This document shows positions 25,440-35,700 of a stretch of DNA of 64,000 nt, piece after piece. Origin of the DNA: Fratercula arctica. Lineage: Eukaryota; Chordata; Aves; Charadriiformes; Alcidae. Location of the stretch: contig CANTUZ010000001.1 of NCBI GenBank assembly GCA_947846985.1, positions 70,635,521 to 70,699,520 on the forward strand, in the 5' to 3' direction. Positions within the stretch are counted from its first letter, which is position 1. The number at the start of each line of letters is the position of its first letter. Position numbers and translations under genes: made by a program. The notes under the pieces were generated by a model. It worked only from the letters and a program-made list of their open reading frames with translations. It did no database searches and was not told where the DNA came from.

Positions 25440-25740
25440 AGGAGCACCTCTGCTTAACAGAACTAATTAATTACGATTGTAATAAAACATATGGTTCACC
25501 TAAAAAATATCTGACTGCATTGTGTTTTGGCATCATGGTTAAAAAGTATGTGTACGTAGTGATAGGCCTTATGTAACAAATTAATGCTAGAACCAAATGC
25601 TGCAGATTAGATTTTACAAGAGCAGTTTCACCGGTTACCATGAAACAATAGTGCTTGGTCAGGAAAGTACTGCAATAATCCCGCAGCTTTTACATGTCAA
25701 TATTTAGGGCATCACTACAGTAGGCTGCGTTACTACAGCA
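25440..25740. promoter_or_regulatory. candidate conserved non-coding regulatory element
   Basis: AT-rich, repeat-free sequence with homeobox-like TAATTAATTACG at 25463, several ATTAAT/AATTAAT words, a grainyhead-like CACCGGTT at 25629 and an RFX-like GGTTACCATGAAAC next to it. The density of transcription-factor-like words and retained CpGs suggests an enhancer. No comparison was possible. Confidence 0.25.
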
Positions 25741-26316
25741 TTGCAGGAGCTGTGAAATGTGTCTCTGCCATTCCTAATTACCTCTACCCTGCCAGAGACG
25801 TGCAAAACCCGCAGATAAGCACGTTCTCTCCTTTCCCTCCCAGCTCTCTGACCGATGATCCACCGGGGCTGTTTAACCCTGACCCCGCAGCATCGCTAAA
25901 GGACATCAGGGGAACCTCAGCGCCTTGTCCCCGGCCGGAGGGGAAGGGGGATGCAGGAGGCTGCAATGCAGCACCGCTGTCTCCCCGTTCGGTGTTGCTG
26001 CCAGCAGGCAGGTGCGGTGGCGGATCCCTCCGTGCTGTGCCGTGGTACCCGCCTTCTGCCCAGTCCTCCTCTGGGGGGGTTGGCTGGGGGTCAGTTGGGG
26101 CACCACCACTGGATGAATCCCTCCAGCTGCACACAGCTGGCTGTTGCAGGAGTGGTGTGCCTGTGTGCGTGTTGTACACATGTGTTTGCCTGTAACACAG
26201 CACTGCGTTGATGGCCATGGCCTGAATGACTTGTGGACTGTCGTATTGGGTGTGTTTGGTGATAATTACACACATCTGTAAAAAACAGCATCACGCAGCT
26301 TGTGCATACAAAAATA
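25741..26316. other. GC-rich intergenic patch
   Basis: A short GC- and CpG-rich segment (densest about 25850-26130), followed by GT-rich sequence and joined on the right to a CR1 fragment. Open frames of 60-163 codons exist on both strands, as expected from GC-rich sequence, without domains. It could be a minor CpG island or an unannotated transcript start, but there is no splice-supported model. Confidence 0.35.
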
Positions 26317-26523
26317 TTCAGGGCAGGAGTAAATGGCCTCAAGTTGAGCCAGGGGTGGTTTAGATTGGATATTAGGGAAAGTTCCTTCACCAAAAGGGTT
26401 ATCAAACATTGGAACAGGCTGCCCAGGGAACTGGTGGAATCGCCATCCCTGGAGGTATTTAAAAGATGTATAGATGTGGTCCTGAGGTACGTGGTTTAGT
26501 GGTGGTTTTGGCAGTGTTAGGTT
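26317..26523 (+). mobile_element. CR1 fragment, sense, 3' ORF end only
   Basis: Encodes [40 protein letters not shown] and a short CR1 ORF end, then stops soon after the start of the 3' UTR without the terminal tail. The segment [10 protein letters not shown] is shared with the copy at 5.6 kb (CVDVVLR), so both probably belong to the same CR1 subfamily. Both ends are truncated. Confidence 0.85.
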
Positions 26524-27046
26524 ATCCTGGGGGATAAGGGTCAATATGCTTTATCAAACTGCTGAACTACAGGTCTGAACCTATTACCATTGAAGAACCT
26601 ATCACCATCTGAGCCTATTACCAGAGAGGCCAGCCAACACTTCGAGGTGAATTCAGTGTCCCTTATTCTCATCTTTGTGCTGCCTGAATAAGAAACATCC
26701 CTGCGTTTACTGCTGCAAACTGAACTTGAGTTGGGGAGTCACCCACCTGGCATGAATTCAACACAGGTTGCTCTTCAAAGAGTTCCTTGACCAGGAAAAC
26801 TACAGAGTGAGAAGTAAGGCTATACCTATTGTATGACATGAAAAAAGTCAATTAGCTGTCACACTGCAGCCATTCTCAATTAGTTATTCGCCTGTAGGGG
26901 GACCACTGCCACAGAACAAGAGATACAGAAGCTGTAGGCTGGTGACTGGGGTGGAAAATCAGAGAGCAGCAACTGGTCATTAGCTTCATGTTATTTAGGC
27001 TCTCTGTTTGGAGATGGGATGAGGGTGGTGAGCCTTCTTTTACTAT
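26524..27046. other. intergenic, no gene seen
   Basis: Unique sequence between two CR1 insertions; nothing recognised. A short imperfect internal repeat of CTATTACCA / CTATCACCA words occurs at 26580-26625. Confidence 0.5.
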
Positions 27047-28193
27047 ATAGAATCATAGAATCTGCATGGTTGGAAAGGCCCTTTGAGATCATCGAGTCCA
27101 ACCAAACACACACAAAAAAACCCCCTACAATCTCTGTCACTCGAGCATGCCCTGAAGTGTCAAATCTAGACGTTTCTTAAATACCTCTAGGGATGGTGAC
27201 TCAACCACATCCCTGGGCAGGCTGTTCCAGTGCCTGACCACTCTTTCAGTAAAGTAATTCTTCCTAATATCTAATCTAAACCTCCCCTGCGGCAGCTTCA
27301 GACCATTTCCTCTGGTCCTGTCATTATTCACCTGGGAGAAGAGGCCAACACCCACCTCTCTACAACCTCCTTTCAGGTAGTTGTAGAGAGCAACGAGGTC
27401 TCCCCTCAGCCTCCTCTTCTCCAAACTAAACATGCCCAGTTCCCTCAGCCTCTCCTCATATGGCTTGGTCTCCAGACCCCTCACCAGCTTGGTAGCTCTC
27501 CTCTGGACACGCTCCAGCACTTCAATGTCCCTCTTGTACAGCGGGGCCCAGAACTGCACACAGTACTTGAGGTGAGGCCTCACCAGTGCTGAGTACAGAG
27601 GCACGATCACATCCCTACTCCTGCTGGCCACGCTATTCCTGATACAAGCCAGAATGCTGTTGGCCTTCTTGGCCACCTGGGCACACTGCTGGCTCATGTT
27701 AAGCTGGCTCCACCAGCACCCCCAGGTCCTTTTTTGCTGGGCAGCTTTCCAGCCACTCTTCCCCAAGCCTGTAGCGTTGCTTGGAGTTGTTGTGACCGAA
27801 ATGCAGGACCCGGCACTTGGCCTTATTAAACCTCATACAATTGGCCTTGGCCCATCGATCCAGCCTGTCCAGGTCCCTCTGTAGAGCCTTCCTACCCTCA
27901 AGCAGATCAACACTCCCACCTAGTTTTGTGTCGTCTGCAAACTTACTAAGGGTGCACTCAATCCCCTCATCCAGATCATTGATAAAGATATTAAACAGAA
28001 CTGGCCCCAAAACTGAGCCCTGAGGGACACCACTGGTGACCGGCCGCCAAGAGGATTTCACCCCATTAATCACAACTCTCTGGGCACAGCCATCCAGACA
28101 ATTTTTAACCCAGCGAAGAGTACACTTGTCTATGCCGTGATTCGCCAGCTTCTCCAGGAGAATGCTGTGGGGGATGGTGACCAGCATATGACC
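27047..28193 (-). mobile_element. CR1 non-LTR retrotransposon with partial reverse transcriptase, antisense
   Basis: This is the longest well-preserved CR1 in the window. On the minus strand it begins inside the reverse transcriptase at [13 protein letters not shown], continues through [20 protein letters not shown] (RT block 4) and the catalytic FADD box followed by TKLGG, and on to [14 protein letters not shown] and KKDLGVL. A single frame change near 27700-27720 separates this from the second frame, which runs [86 protein letters not shown]. The 3' UTR ends with the avian tail on the left. It is 5'-truncated, so the endonuclease and ORF1 are missing, and it cannot move by itself. Confidence 0.95.
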
Positions 28194-30849
28194 ATCTAGG
28201 CTCCAGTAGAGTCAAGCAATTGGCATTGCTTTTCCCCTTAAGCACCAAAATAGCAAGCAATGGAACAGCCAATGCCAAGTTTTCTTCTTTCTCTGTGGAA
28301 TAGCAAAGGATTGACTCTCTGTTGGCCCTCACGTTTATATGTACTATGACAGCCCAAGATTACTCTGGGAACCGCATGAGACTAGAAGGAACACACAGAA
28401 GTATCAGGACAGGGAGAGATCTTCCATCGGTGGCTTTGCATGCCTTTTCTAACAAGAGACCCAGAGCTGTTCTATATTTATGACAGCAGCCTTCAGGGGC
28501 CATCACAGCCACAATCACTGCTCAGTCACGTCTCCCGTATAAGGCTGCAAGTAGCATGACACTGAGCCTCTCCTGTTTCACCTGGAAATTCCTTAGTGCT
28601 GAAGTTACTGGAATTACATTAGATGTACTTTTTATAAGTCGGAGCAGATTTTGACTCAGAAAGTGGGATTTATACATAAAGGTTGCTCAACAATGTTTAC
28701 CTCATTGAGGTGCCCCAGCTAAGACCACAGTCCCACTGAACGGAGGCCTGTACGAACACTGCCTCTCTCCTCAGCCCCAGATTTGATTCCAGACTCAGTG
28801 AAGCCAGCAAGAATGCTTTCACTGAGGTCAGTGTGCTTTGAGCCACGCTTCACCCTGTAAATATTTACCCAATGAATAAGCATATGACCCGGTTCCCAAT
28901 CTGGCTACTATAACCTAAGATGTTTCTCCGTAAGGTCAGGAGCCTGCTGGTACAGATCCGTTGCAACACGAGGGCTTTACAAGACATAGAAGATCATTTA
29001 CTCTTGTCAATATTTGGCCCATTTCCACAAACTTTCCTATTTTTATCCTTTTTTTTAACACTAATTCCTTTCCTTTTTCTGTTTCTTCTTAAACTAATAC
29101 TGGCCTATTTTAATTAATTTTATGTAATCTTTGCTGAAAGTACAGTATGGCTGCTTCAGGCTTTTTCACTGTTAACTCTTACCCAGCTTTACTTCACAAA
29201 ACAAAACAGTTGTCCCCACATGCCTCTCTAAATAATTGTTGGTTCCTCTTTTAATTTGCTTATATGTCACTTTCTATTTAAAAATAAAATATAATCATTG
29301 ACTAACCATTTTAAAGCTGTTCTCGCTAACCTAAATTAATCCCCATTCCACTTGTCTTTCTGCCTTTCTGCTCCATAACTGCCCCCTAGAGAAACAGCTC
29401 TGTAAGGAAAAAATAATACACACATCTAGTCACACAGTACTTTTAACAGTTAGTTTGCTCCAGACCAGCAAGGACTGAGATTGGTAGAGGTGTTTCTCAG
29501 CAAAACTGGAAAATGCTGGCCCAGCAAAATTAATATATTTTAGATAACATAGCTTTTCTGAAAAAAGTATTTTTCAGAACCATTTTTTAAGGTAATATAA
29601 TTGCTGATGAAAAGAGAATGCAGCCAGCCACAGTGTCTCCATAATTTGATAGGTTAAAGCTGGTCAAAACTCCACTTAGTGCTTCCCTCTGGCAGGGAGC
29701 ACCCACATTTTGAAGAGGAGTTTCATTAAAACACTGAGTGAAAGCCAAATATTTGGGGTTTCTCATGAAGGTGCTAGGAGGTTTCCTATAAATATTTTTC
29801 TAAGTGACATGAAGAAACCACACCCTGGCTAAAATAGCTGATGGCCAACTGACCTAAGTAGACCTGAACTTGATTTTTCCTTATCCTGTCTGAATACCTT
29901 GAGCAGTAGGTAACTAGCTATGGAGAAAAGTCTGGACATTCATAAAGGTCTTGGTTTTATCACAGTGTAGAGCATGAAAATACTTGAAATTGTAACATTT
30001 CACAGGACAACTGTTCCTCTGCTCTGGCAACGCAGGTGGCAAAAAGAAGGTTCCACAAAAGCACTTTTCTTACAGAAAGAGACATGTACGGCTTCATTCC
30101 TGGAGCCGAGTCCATGTGAGTAGACTGATGTGCTTCTAGCTAAGCCAGAGTTCTGGCCAGTATCAATGGGGGATCCTAGCAGATCTATCTAAGCAGATAC
30201 AGTTGTAGGACTGGGGCTATTTTCTATTTATAAAACAAATTGCATGTAACAGAACAGGTAACTCAGTAACAAACAAGCTTTCTGTAAGTAGCACAACTGA
30301 TAAGGCCTGGTTTCCTAAGGATTTGTGTCTTATTTCCCCTACATTGCCATACCACAATAACGCCCACTTTCCTATACAAGGATCCCCACATACCCTGTCT
30401 TCCCCCACAACTGATCTTTCCTTCTTCCCAGCCTGCCCACAGACACACTCCACAGTATCCCCAGTGCTCTCCCATGAGCTGTAACCCGGGAAGAACTGGA
30501 GAAGGGCCCATACACGCTGTGACTGGTTTGGCACAGGAGTGCGCTGGCTGGCACTAGAAAGCTCAGCCAGTAAGTTACCTTGGGCCCTCACGCTACCTCA
30601 CTGCTGCTCTTTCTGATGAAACTTGTAAAGCTTCCCATTGTTGAGGCTGAGATCCCTTCCTCAAACTGGACTGAAATGGCCACCAGATTTGAAAGTTACC
30701 AGGGAAGAGTGGGTAGCACCGCTGCACTTCTTTTAGAACCCTGGCTAATTAAAAATGCAGAATCGCATGCAAGGAGCCAGTCGGCATTCTTCCCTTACCC
30801 GGCTAGTGAAGGGCACAAGCAGGCCTTCTCCCTGTGGGAAAAATCCCTT
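28194..30849. other. intergenic, REV1 upstream flank
   Basis: Unique AT-rich sequence changing to GC-rich after about 30.8 kb. No gene is recognised. Overlapping minus-strand frames at 30217-30591 have no motif. Confidence 0.5.
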
Positions 30850-31563
30850 CTAGTTGGAGGCTGGCGAGGCCCGGACCTGGCTCAGCCCCACTTCAGCCGG
30901 GGCAGGGGCAGGGTCGGGGTTGGGCCGTGACCCTCCCCACCCACCATCCCCTCCAAGGGCCCTGCTCTGGCGGGGGACACTGCAGGGGTGGCCTAGCGCT
31001 GGCTCGGCCGCGGCTAGGGGAGCGGGCCCCGCCACAAGAGCCGCCGCCACGACCCAGCTCGGGCCTTCGCCGAACGGCGGCCGCGGGAGCGGAACGGCGG
31101 GTGAAAGCGGAGGGGGAGCATCAGCCCGGCCCCAGGCAGGCCATGCCTGTGCCGGGGGCAGCGGACATGCCAGGCCCCTCCCGCAGGCCGCCCGCCCTGA
31201 CCGGGTCCTGCCCGCCGCCTGCTGCGCTTACGGGAGACGCGGCCGCACTGCGGGCAGACGGGCGAGTGCACTCGCCTCCGCCGGCCGCTCAGCCAGCTGA
31301 CGGCTCCCGGCAGCCCCCTGAAGCGGGAAGGCCGGGCTAACCCTCGGCACAACGATCCTCTCCGCCCCCGTTCCGTCCCGCTGCGAAAATGCCGGCCCGC
31401 CCCGCCGCTGCAGCAGCAGAACCCTGCTCCCCCCCCCCGGCCCCGCTTCATGCAGCGCGCCCTTTGGGCCGCCAGGGGGCGCCGCCGCCCCGCGCCCTCC
31501 GCAGCCCACCCAAGGCGGAGCGGCGCGCGAGCCGCTCGCGCCGTGCCCCGCCCCGCCCCGCCC

Positions 31564-31571
31564 GTCACGTG
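31564..31571. promoter_or_regulatory. E-box GTCACGTG (USF/MITF-TFE type)
   Basis: A palindromic CACGTG core with a GT flank lies directly after a tandem GC-box array, about 0.3-0.4 kb upstream of the presumed exon 1. USF or TFE/MITF factors bind this word; occupancy is inference. Confidence 0.4.
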
Positions 31572-31777
31572 GCTGGGGTGAGCCGCTTCCCCGGCCCTCT
31601 CGGCGGCGGCGCCGCACGCGACTTTCCGCGGGGCGCCAACCGCTAGGGGGCGCTCCGGGGGCGCGCGCCGCTTGTTGACCGAGCGGCGGTTGGTGGCGCG
31701 AGACTCTCTCGTGACGCGCTCGCAGGAAGGGCGGGTCGGGGGGGGGGAGAGGGGAGGGGCTGGCTGCTGGGGACACC

Positions 31778-31883
31778 GAGAGGGGGAGGAGAAGGAGGGG
31801 GGAGAGAAGGGAGGGGGGAAGGAAGGAAGGAAGGGAGGGAGGAAGGAGGGAAGGAAGGAAAGAAGGAAGGGAGGGAGGGAGAG
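31778..31883 (+). repeat. 106-bp uninterrupted purine tract (GGAA/GGGA-rich)
   Basis: Every base on the + strand from 31778 to 31883 is G or A, with GGAAGGAAGGAAGG and GGGAGGGAGGG units. Such homopurine/homopyrimidine tracts can form triplex (H-DNA) and, through the G runs, quadruplexes. It ends exactly where the presumed REV1 first exon begins. Confidence 0.95.
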
Positions 31884-31969
31884 CGAGCGCGGCCGGCGCT
31901 GAGAGCTGAGGAGGAGGAAGGCGGGCAGGAGGCGGTGGTTGCCTGCGTCCGTACCGGGGGGGAGCCGCC

Positions 31970-31975
31970 ATGTGA
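31970..31975 (+). promoter_or_regulatory. start-stop uORF (ATG-TGA) in perfect Kozak context
   Basis: GCCGCC at 31964-31969 immediately precedes ATG at 31970, and the next codon is TGA. If transcribed, this is a minimal start-stop element, a class known to stall ribosomes and damp downstream translation. It depends on the transcription start being upstream of about 31950. Confidence 0.55.
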
Positions 31976-31979
31976 AACA

Positions 31980-32001
31980 CCCCCCCCCCCCCCCCCCCCC
32001 C
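31980..32001 (+). repeat. C22 homopolymer in the REV1 leader
   Basis: Twenty-two consecutive C residues a few bases after the start-stop element; G22 on the template strand. It is prone to slippage and to assembly or sequencing length error. Confidence 0.9.
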
Positions 32002-32019
32002 ACGGCCCGGCAGGGCGGA

Positions 32020-32044
32020 ATGTGCGCCTGGGACGCGACGAAAG
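32020..32044 (+). promoter_or_regulatory. 5' part of a spliced uORF overlapping the REV1 start
   Basis: ATG at 32020 has G at -3 and opens a frame of eight codons plus one base before the donor. Joined to the exon at 45898 it reads four further codons and stops at TGA 45909-45911, which overlaps the REV1 ATG (45908-45910) as ATGA. The encoded peptide would be about 12 residues. The layout favours termination-reinitiation at REV1. Confidence 0.5.
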
Positions 32045-32531
32045 GTGAGCGGCGGCGGGGAGCTGCCGGAGCGGGCGCCTTCCCCCTCACGGCGCGACAC
32101 CCTCCCCTTCCCCCATGGCCGCCCGGCGCTGGCGAGCGCGCCCCCGTGCGGGGGGGGGGGGCTCGGGGCGGGGAGGAAGGAAGGGGCAGCCTAAGGCGGG
32201 GCGGCGGGGCCCGCGGCTCCGGCCCTGGGCCCTCGGCCCCTCCCAGGGCCCGCGGCCTGGCCCTGCGCCGCAGCCTTTCCCCGGCGCGGGGGCTTGGCGG
32301 GGCGCGGGGAGGGTGGGGGAAGGGGGGAGGGAGGGTGGCGCGCAGGGTTATGTAACCGACGCGGGGGGTGGGGACCGGGCCCCTCGGGCGGGCGCGCGCC
32401 GGCGGGCGGGCGTGAGCGCGCGCGCGCCCCGCAACTTGGTGCGGGTGTGCCAGGTATGTGCGTGTCTGGGTCAGCCCCCGCCCCCCCCCCGGCTTTCACT
32501 GCTACCGCCCGCCGCACCGCTGTGTGCGTAC

Positions 32532-32554
32532 GTCTGTCTGTCTGTCTGTCTGTC
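32532..32554 (+). repeat. (GTCT)n microsatellite
   Basis: Nearly six perfect GTCT units at the downstream border of the CpG island. Confidence 0.9.
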
Positions 32555-32664
32555 AGTAAGTCACATGGGGCCTTCGCCGCAGACACAACACGGCTCCCCA
32601 GGCAGAGCCGGAGCGGTGCCGCCGGTGCTTTGCCAGCCAAGGGGTCATTGCAGGGAAATGGGTT

Positions 32665-32713
32665 GGAGGAGGAGAAGGAGGGAAGGAGGTAGGGAGGGAA
32701 GGAGGGAGGGAAG
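32665..32713 (+). repeat. second purine-rich G-tract
   Basis: A 49-bp stretch of G and A with a single T (32690), containing GGGAGGGAAGGAGGGAGGG. It is capable of G-quadruplex formation on the coding strand of intron 1. Confidence 0.85.
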
Positions 32714-35700
32714 CCCAAGCCCTGGTGCAGCCTTGCCTACTCGGGCGCGCCGCGGGGCTGGACTGTAGCAGCGTGTATAAAAAAACCCCTGCGGTTTTCC
32801 ATCGTGCTTGTCACAAGTTGTATTTGCTGAGCAATAGTGGCGGGTATAACCCGTGTGCGGGGAGGAGGAGGACCTGTGCGTGATAAGCGAGCCTGTGCGT
32901 ACAAACACTGAGGGACGAATGCGATCGACGATGCTGCTTCGCCTCTTCCCCATCGAATGTTGATGCGTTTTGCTGTATATTTACCATTGATTTGACCTGC
33001 GATACTGAGCAAAAAGCCCCTGATGGGAGATGTATGGTAATAGCGTGTTAACCTTAAGGGAGAGAAAGATAACATCACAAGCACGCAATTTTTAGGTAAG
33101 AAACCCGTGTGTTGTATGGTGTAGTATTCTATTATTTCTGATGCTTTAAAATCAAAGTCCCCAGAATGACAGGGCTGTGAATACTCTGCTTGTGTTAATG
33201 AGAGATTTTCTTCATGAAAAGCCGAGTTGATGTGTGTTCTGCATCTTGATGTAAAATCCAAGTCTAATCTCAGATTTGATATTGTAGCCCAAAAAAGCAA
33301 AAACAAGGGCTTGTAATTTTACAGTCTGAATTTTTTATTCATTTAGATGCTATTGTTGCTCAGATAGAAATGTTTTAAACACTTGCCTAATTACCATTAG
33401 TTGCAAGAGGTTATAGTTAAAATTTATTTCTGGGATAGTTCTGTCTTACTTACTGTTTATGACATTTAACACAGAAATCTAAATCTCTGACAAATTCTTT
33501 GCCATCTTTTTTCAAGCGTGTAGTTATTACCCATTCCCACCATATTGGTCTTTCATTCAGTCCATTTCTTCCACTGGACAACCAAATCCCTGTTAGTAAA
33601 TAATCCCAAAATGTCAGACTGGAGGTCATTGGTAGGACAGGATTAGTAGTGGCACAGTGCAGACACCTGCCTTGTGACTCACTGATGTTTAACTACTTGA
33701 AGGTAGATGGTTTTAAAAGTAAAGCTCTAATAGAAAAAATACATCAGCATATTTCAGGCCTTGATAGTAAACTGGTTGTACATTCTTCTGTGTACAGTAT
33801 ATGTGTCTTCAGTACATTATTCAGATTGGCCTTTCAAACGCAGCACCAGTGCGTCTTTCTGGATAGTATGTACTCTTCCTTAGTCACGGCCTGTTCTGAT
33901 GCAGTGATAGTGTGTTGGAACTGAGTGCTGATTTTAATTAGTCTTTTCTGATCCCTTGACCCAGATTTCTTTTTTTAAAGAAGTTCCATGGCAAATTTTC
34001 AATCTTTCTACCATCCCTTCTCAGTTAGTAGAGAGATTTTTAAAAAAGTAAGAATGATTCAAACACAAAACCTGGATTTGAGTAGGTAGAAAAAAAAAGT
34101 ATGATTACACAGACCTTTTTTTTTAATAAATCAGTTGTTCAGGACAAGCAGGAAAAGAATGACTTGCCTGACCCTGCCATTTCCCCATTTAATTTGTTAG
34201 CTATTGTTTATTTCATGAAGATAATTTTTTTTTTTTATTGAACGTTTTTCTGTTTTAATTAAAGGTGTATATTATCACTGAGATCTCTGTCAGCTCTTAG
34301 CAACATCTTTGCCTGGTATAGATATAACCAGGGAGCTAAATACCCAAATGTTGAAACCCTCCCTCAAGAATACAGTGTAGATTAATTTGGTCATAATGCC
34401 ATGTGTTTACCTAAGCATAGCAAAATGGGGAAAAACTGGAAGCAAATAGAAATGAGAGTGGGCATGGAGTTACAAAGAAAGTTGAAAGTAAGGGAGCAAA
34501 TCTAAACGGATGCAAAAAAGCATGAGGAATTCTCAAATGTGTAATATAGTATACTTGTGGAAGTGTCTTTTTTTTAAGAGATAAATTTGCATAATGCTTC
34601 TCCCTGAGAGCAGCTTTCTGCTCTGTTGTGGAAACCAGACAGCATTTTAATTGGAGACACAAATGTTTTTAGGGAGGAGGGCCTCCTTTGTCTGTGGTCC
34701 CCTGGCTTTTGTATTTTGTTTGGAACAACTGGTGCTCGTAAGATAGAAGTCAGAATTAGGAAACCCTTCTTCTTTCTCATTTTTCAGTGGAAGAGAGGTG
34801 AGTGTGTAGAACAGCTTTAAGTTCTGGACTGTGATGATAACTTCCATTCCTGTGGCTTGTATTTTCAAAACTAGCTGAAGGACTGCTGCTGCTGGAGTTA
34901 AGGAATCTGTGACCGTTAAATTCATCTAAAAGATGCTTTTAGTTTGGTATACCCGTAGAAAGGATTGTTTCACCTTCCATATTCTTTGCTGTAAATGCCT
35001 AAGCAGACTATGGTCCCTGAACGTCAGTGTTAGCTTTCAGGGAAAATAATTATTTTTTGGGGGGAACGGAGATGGGGACACAGTTCTCTCTTCCTATCTC
35101 AAAGCTTCAGGTCTCCCAGTTGTCATTCTGCCTACTTAATAGGGCTGAAGCTGCTGTTTCAAAATTTAGTTGCTTGTGTAAGTAAAGTGTAGCCATATTG
35201 TGGTTCACTCTTCTGTGTTGGTTTTGCTTTCTCTTCCTAGCTATTTGTAAATACTTTAACCAGATCCTAACATAAGGAAATTATCGCCTGTAACCTCCTT
35301 ATTTGGTGTGCTTGATTTCATGCAGACCTTTTCAGCTTCTTGATTTCTAAGCAAATAATCCTAAAAAAGAGAAAGCTGATTTTGCTTAGGAGAAGACACT
35401 GCTCAGGTACCTTGCAGAGTCGTTCTTGCAAATGCAGGTGGATTGGTTTGCATGCCGAAATGTGAAAGCAGTGCTGAAAATGTGCAGAGTAAGGCTGAGA
35501 ACTGCTCTAAGCTTTTTCCATATTGACTTAGAGACTGGCAGTATTCTGGCAGGGTGAGGTGTGTGGTGTATTTTGGCAGGATTCTGGGGACTGTTGCTGA
35601 CATTTTTGGTCATGTTGTAGTTGTCAGTGAATATGCAAAGTAAAATAAAGTTCTGTCCACCGTGTCCATGACTTCATCTTTTTGAGGTGACTCAGATCAG

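Larger units (their letters stand above)
31885..32044 (+). other. REV1: REV1 exon 1 (non-coding leader; 5' end uncertain)
   Basis: Inferred first exon. Its 3' end is set by GACGAAAG|GTGAGC (donor at 32045), which splices to the coding exon at 45898. The start is only a guess placed after the purine tract. It holds a start-stop ATG-TGA, a C22 tract and a second upstream ATG whose frame remains open to the donor. An alternative donor CCAG|GTATGT at 32454 is also plausible. No transcript data were available. Confidence 0.5.
30850..32520 (+). promoter_or_regulatory. REV1: CpG-island promoter of REV1
   Basis: This is the only long GC- and CpG-dense block in the window. It contains repeated GC boxes (CCCCGCCCCGCCC at 31551-31563), an E-box GTCACGTG, many CpGs and no TATA box at the expected distance. 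It is immediately followed by a strong GTGAGC donor and, 13.8 kb downstream, by the first REV1 coding exon. Housekeeping-type dispersed initiation is expected. Very long open frames across this block on both strands (for example 31014-32090 minus) arise from the high GC content and are not genes. Whether it also fires divergently cannot be told. Confidence 0.85.

Noticed and set aside
31014..32100. Minus-strand open frames of 358 and 290 codons across the CpG island
   Set aside because: Extreme Pro/Ala/Arg/Ser low-complexity composition, two frames open at once, and no domain. This is what GC-rich promoter sequence produces by chance.
32775..32783. TATAAAA word as an alternative REV1 promoter
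   Set aside because: Isolated A-rich word with no initiator or downstream exon. The CpG island upstream is a sufficient promoter.
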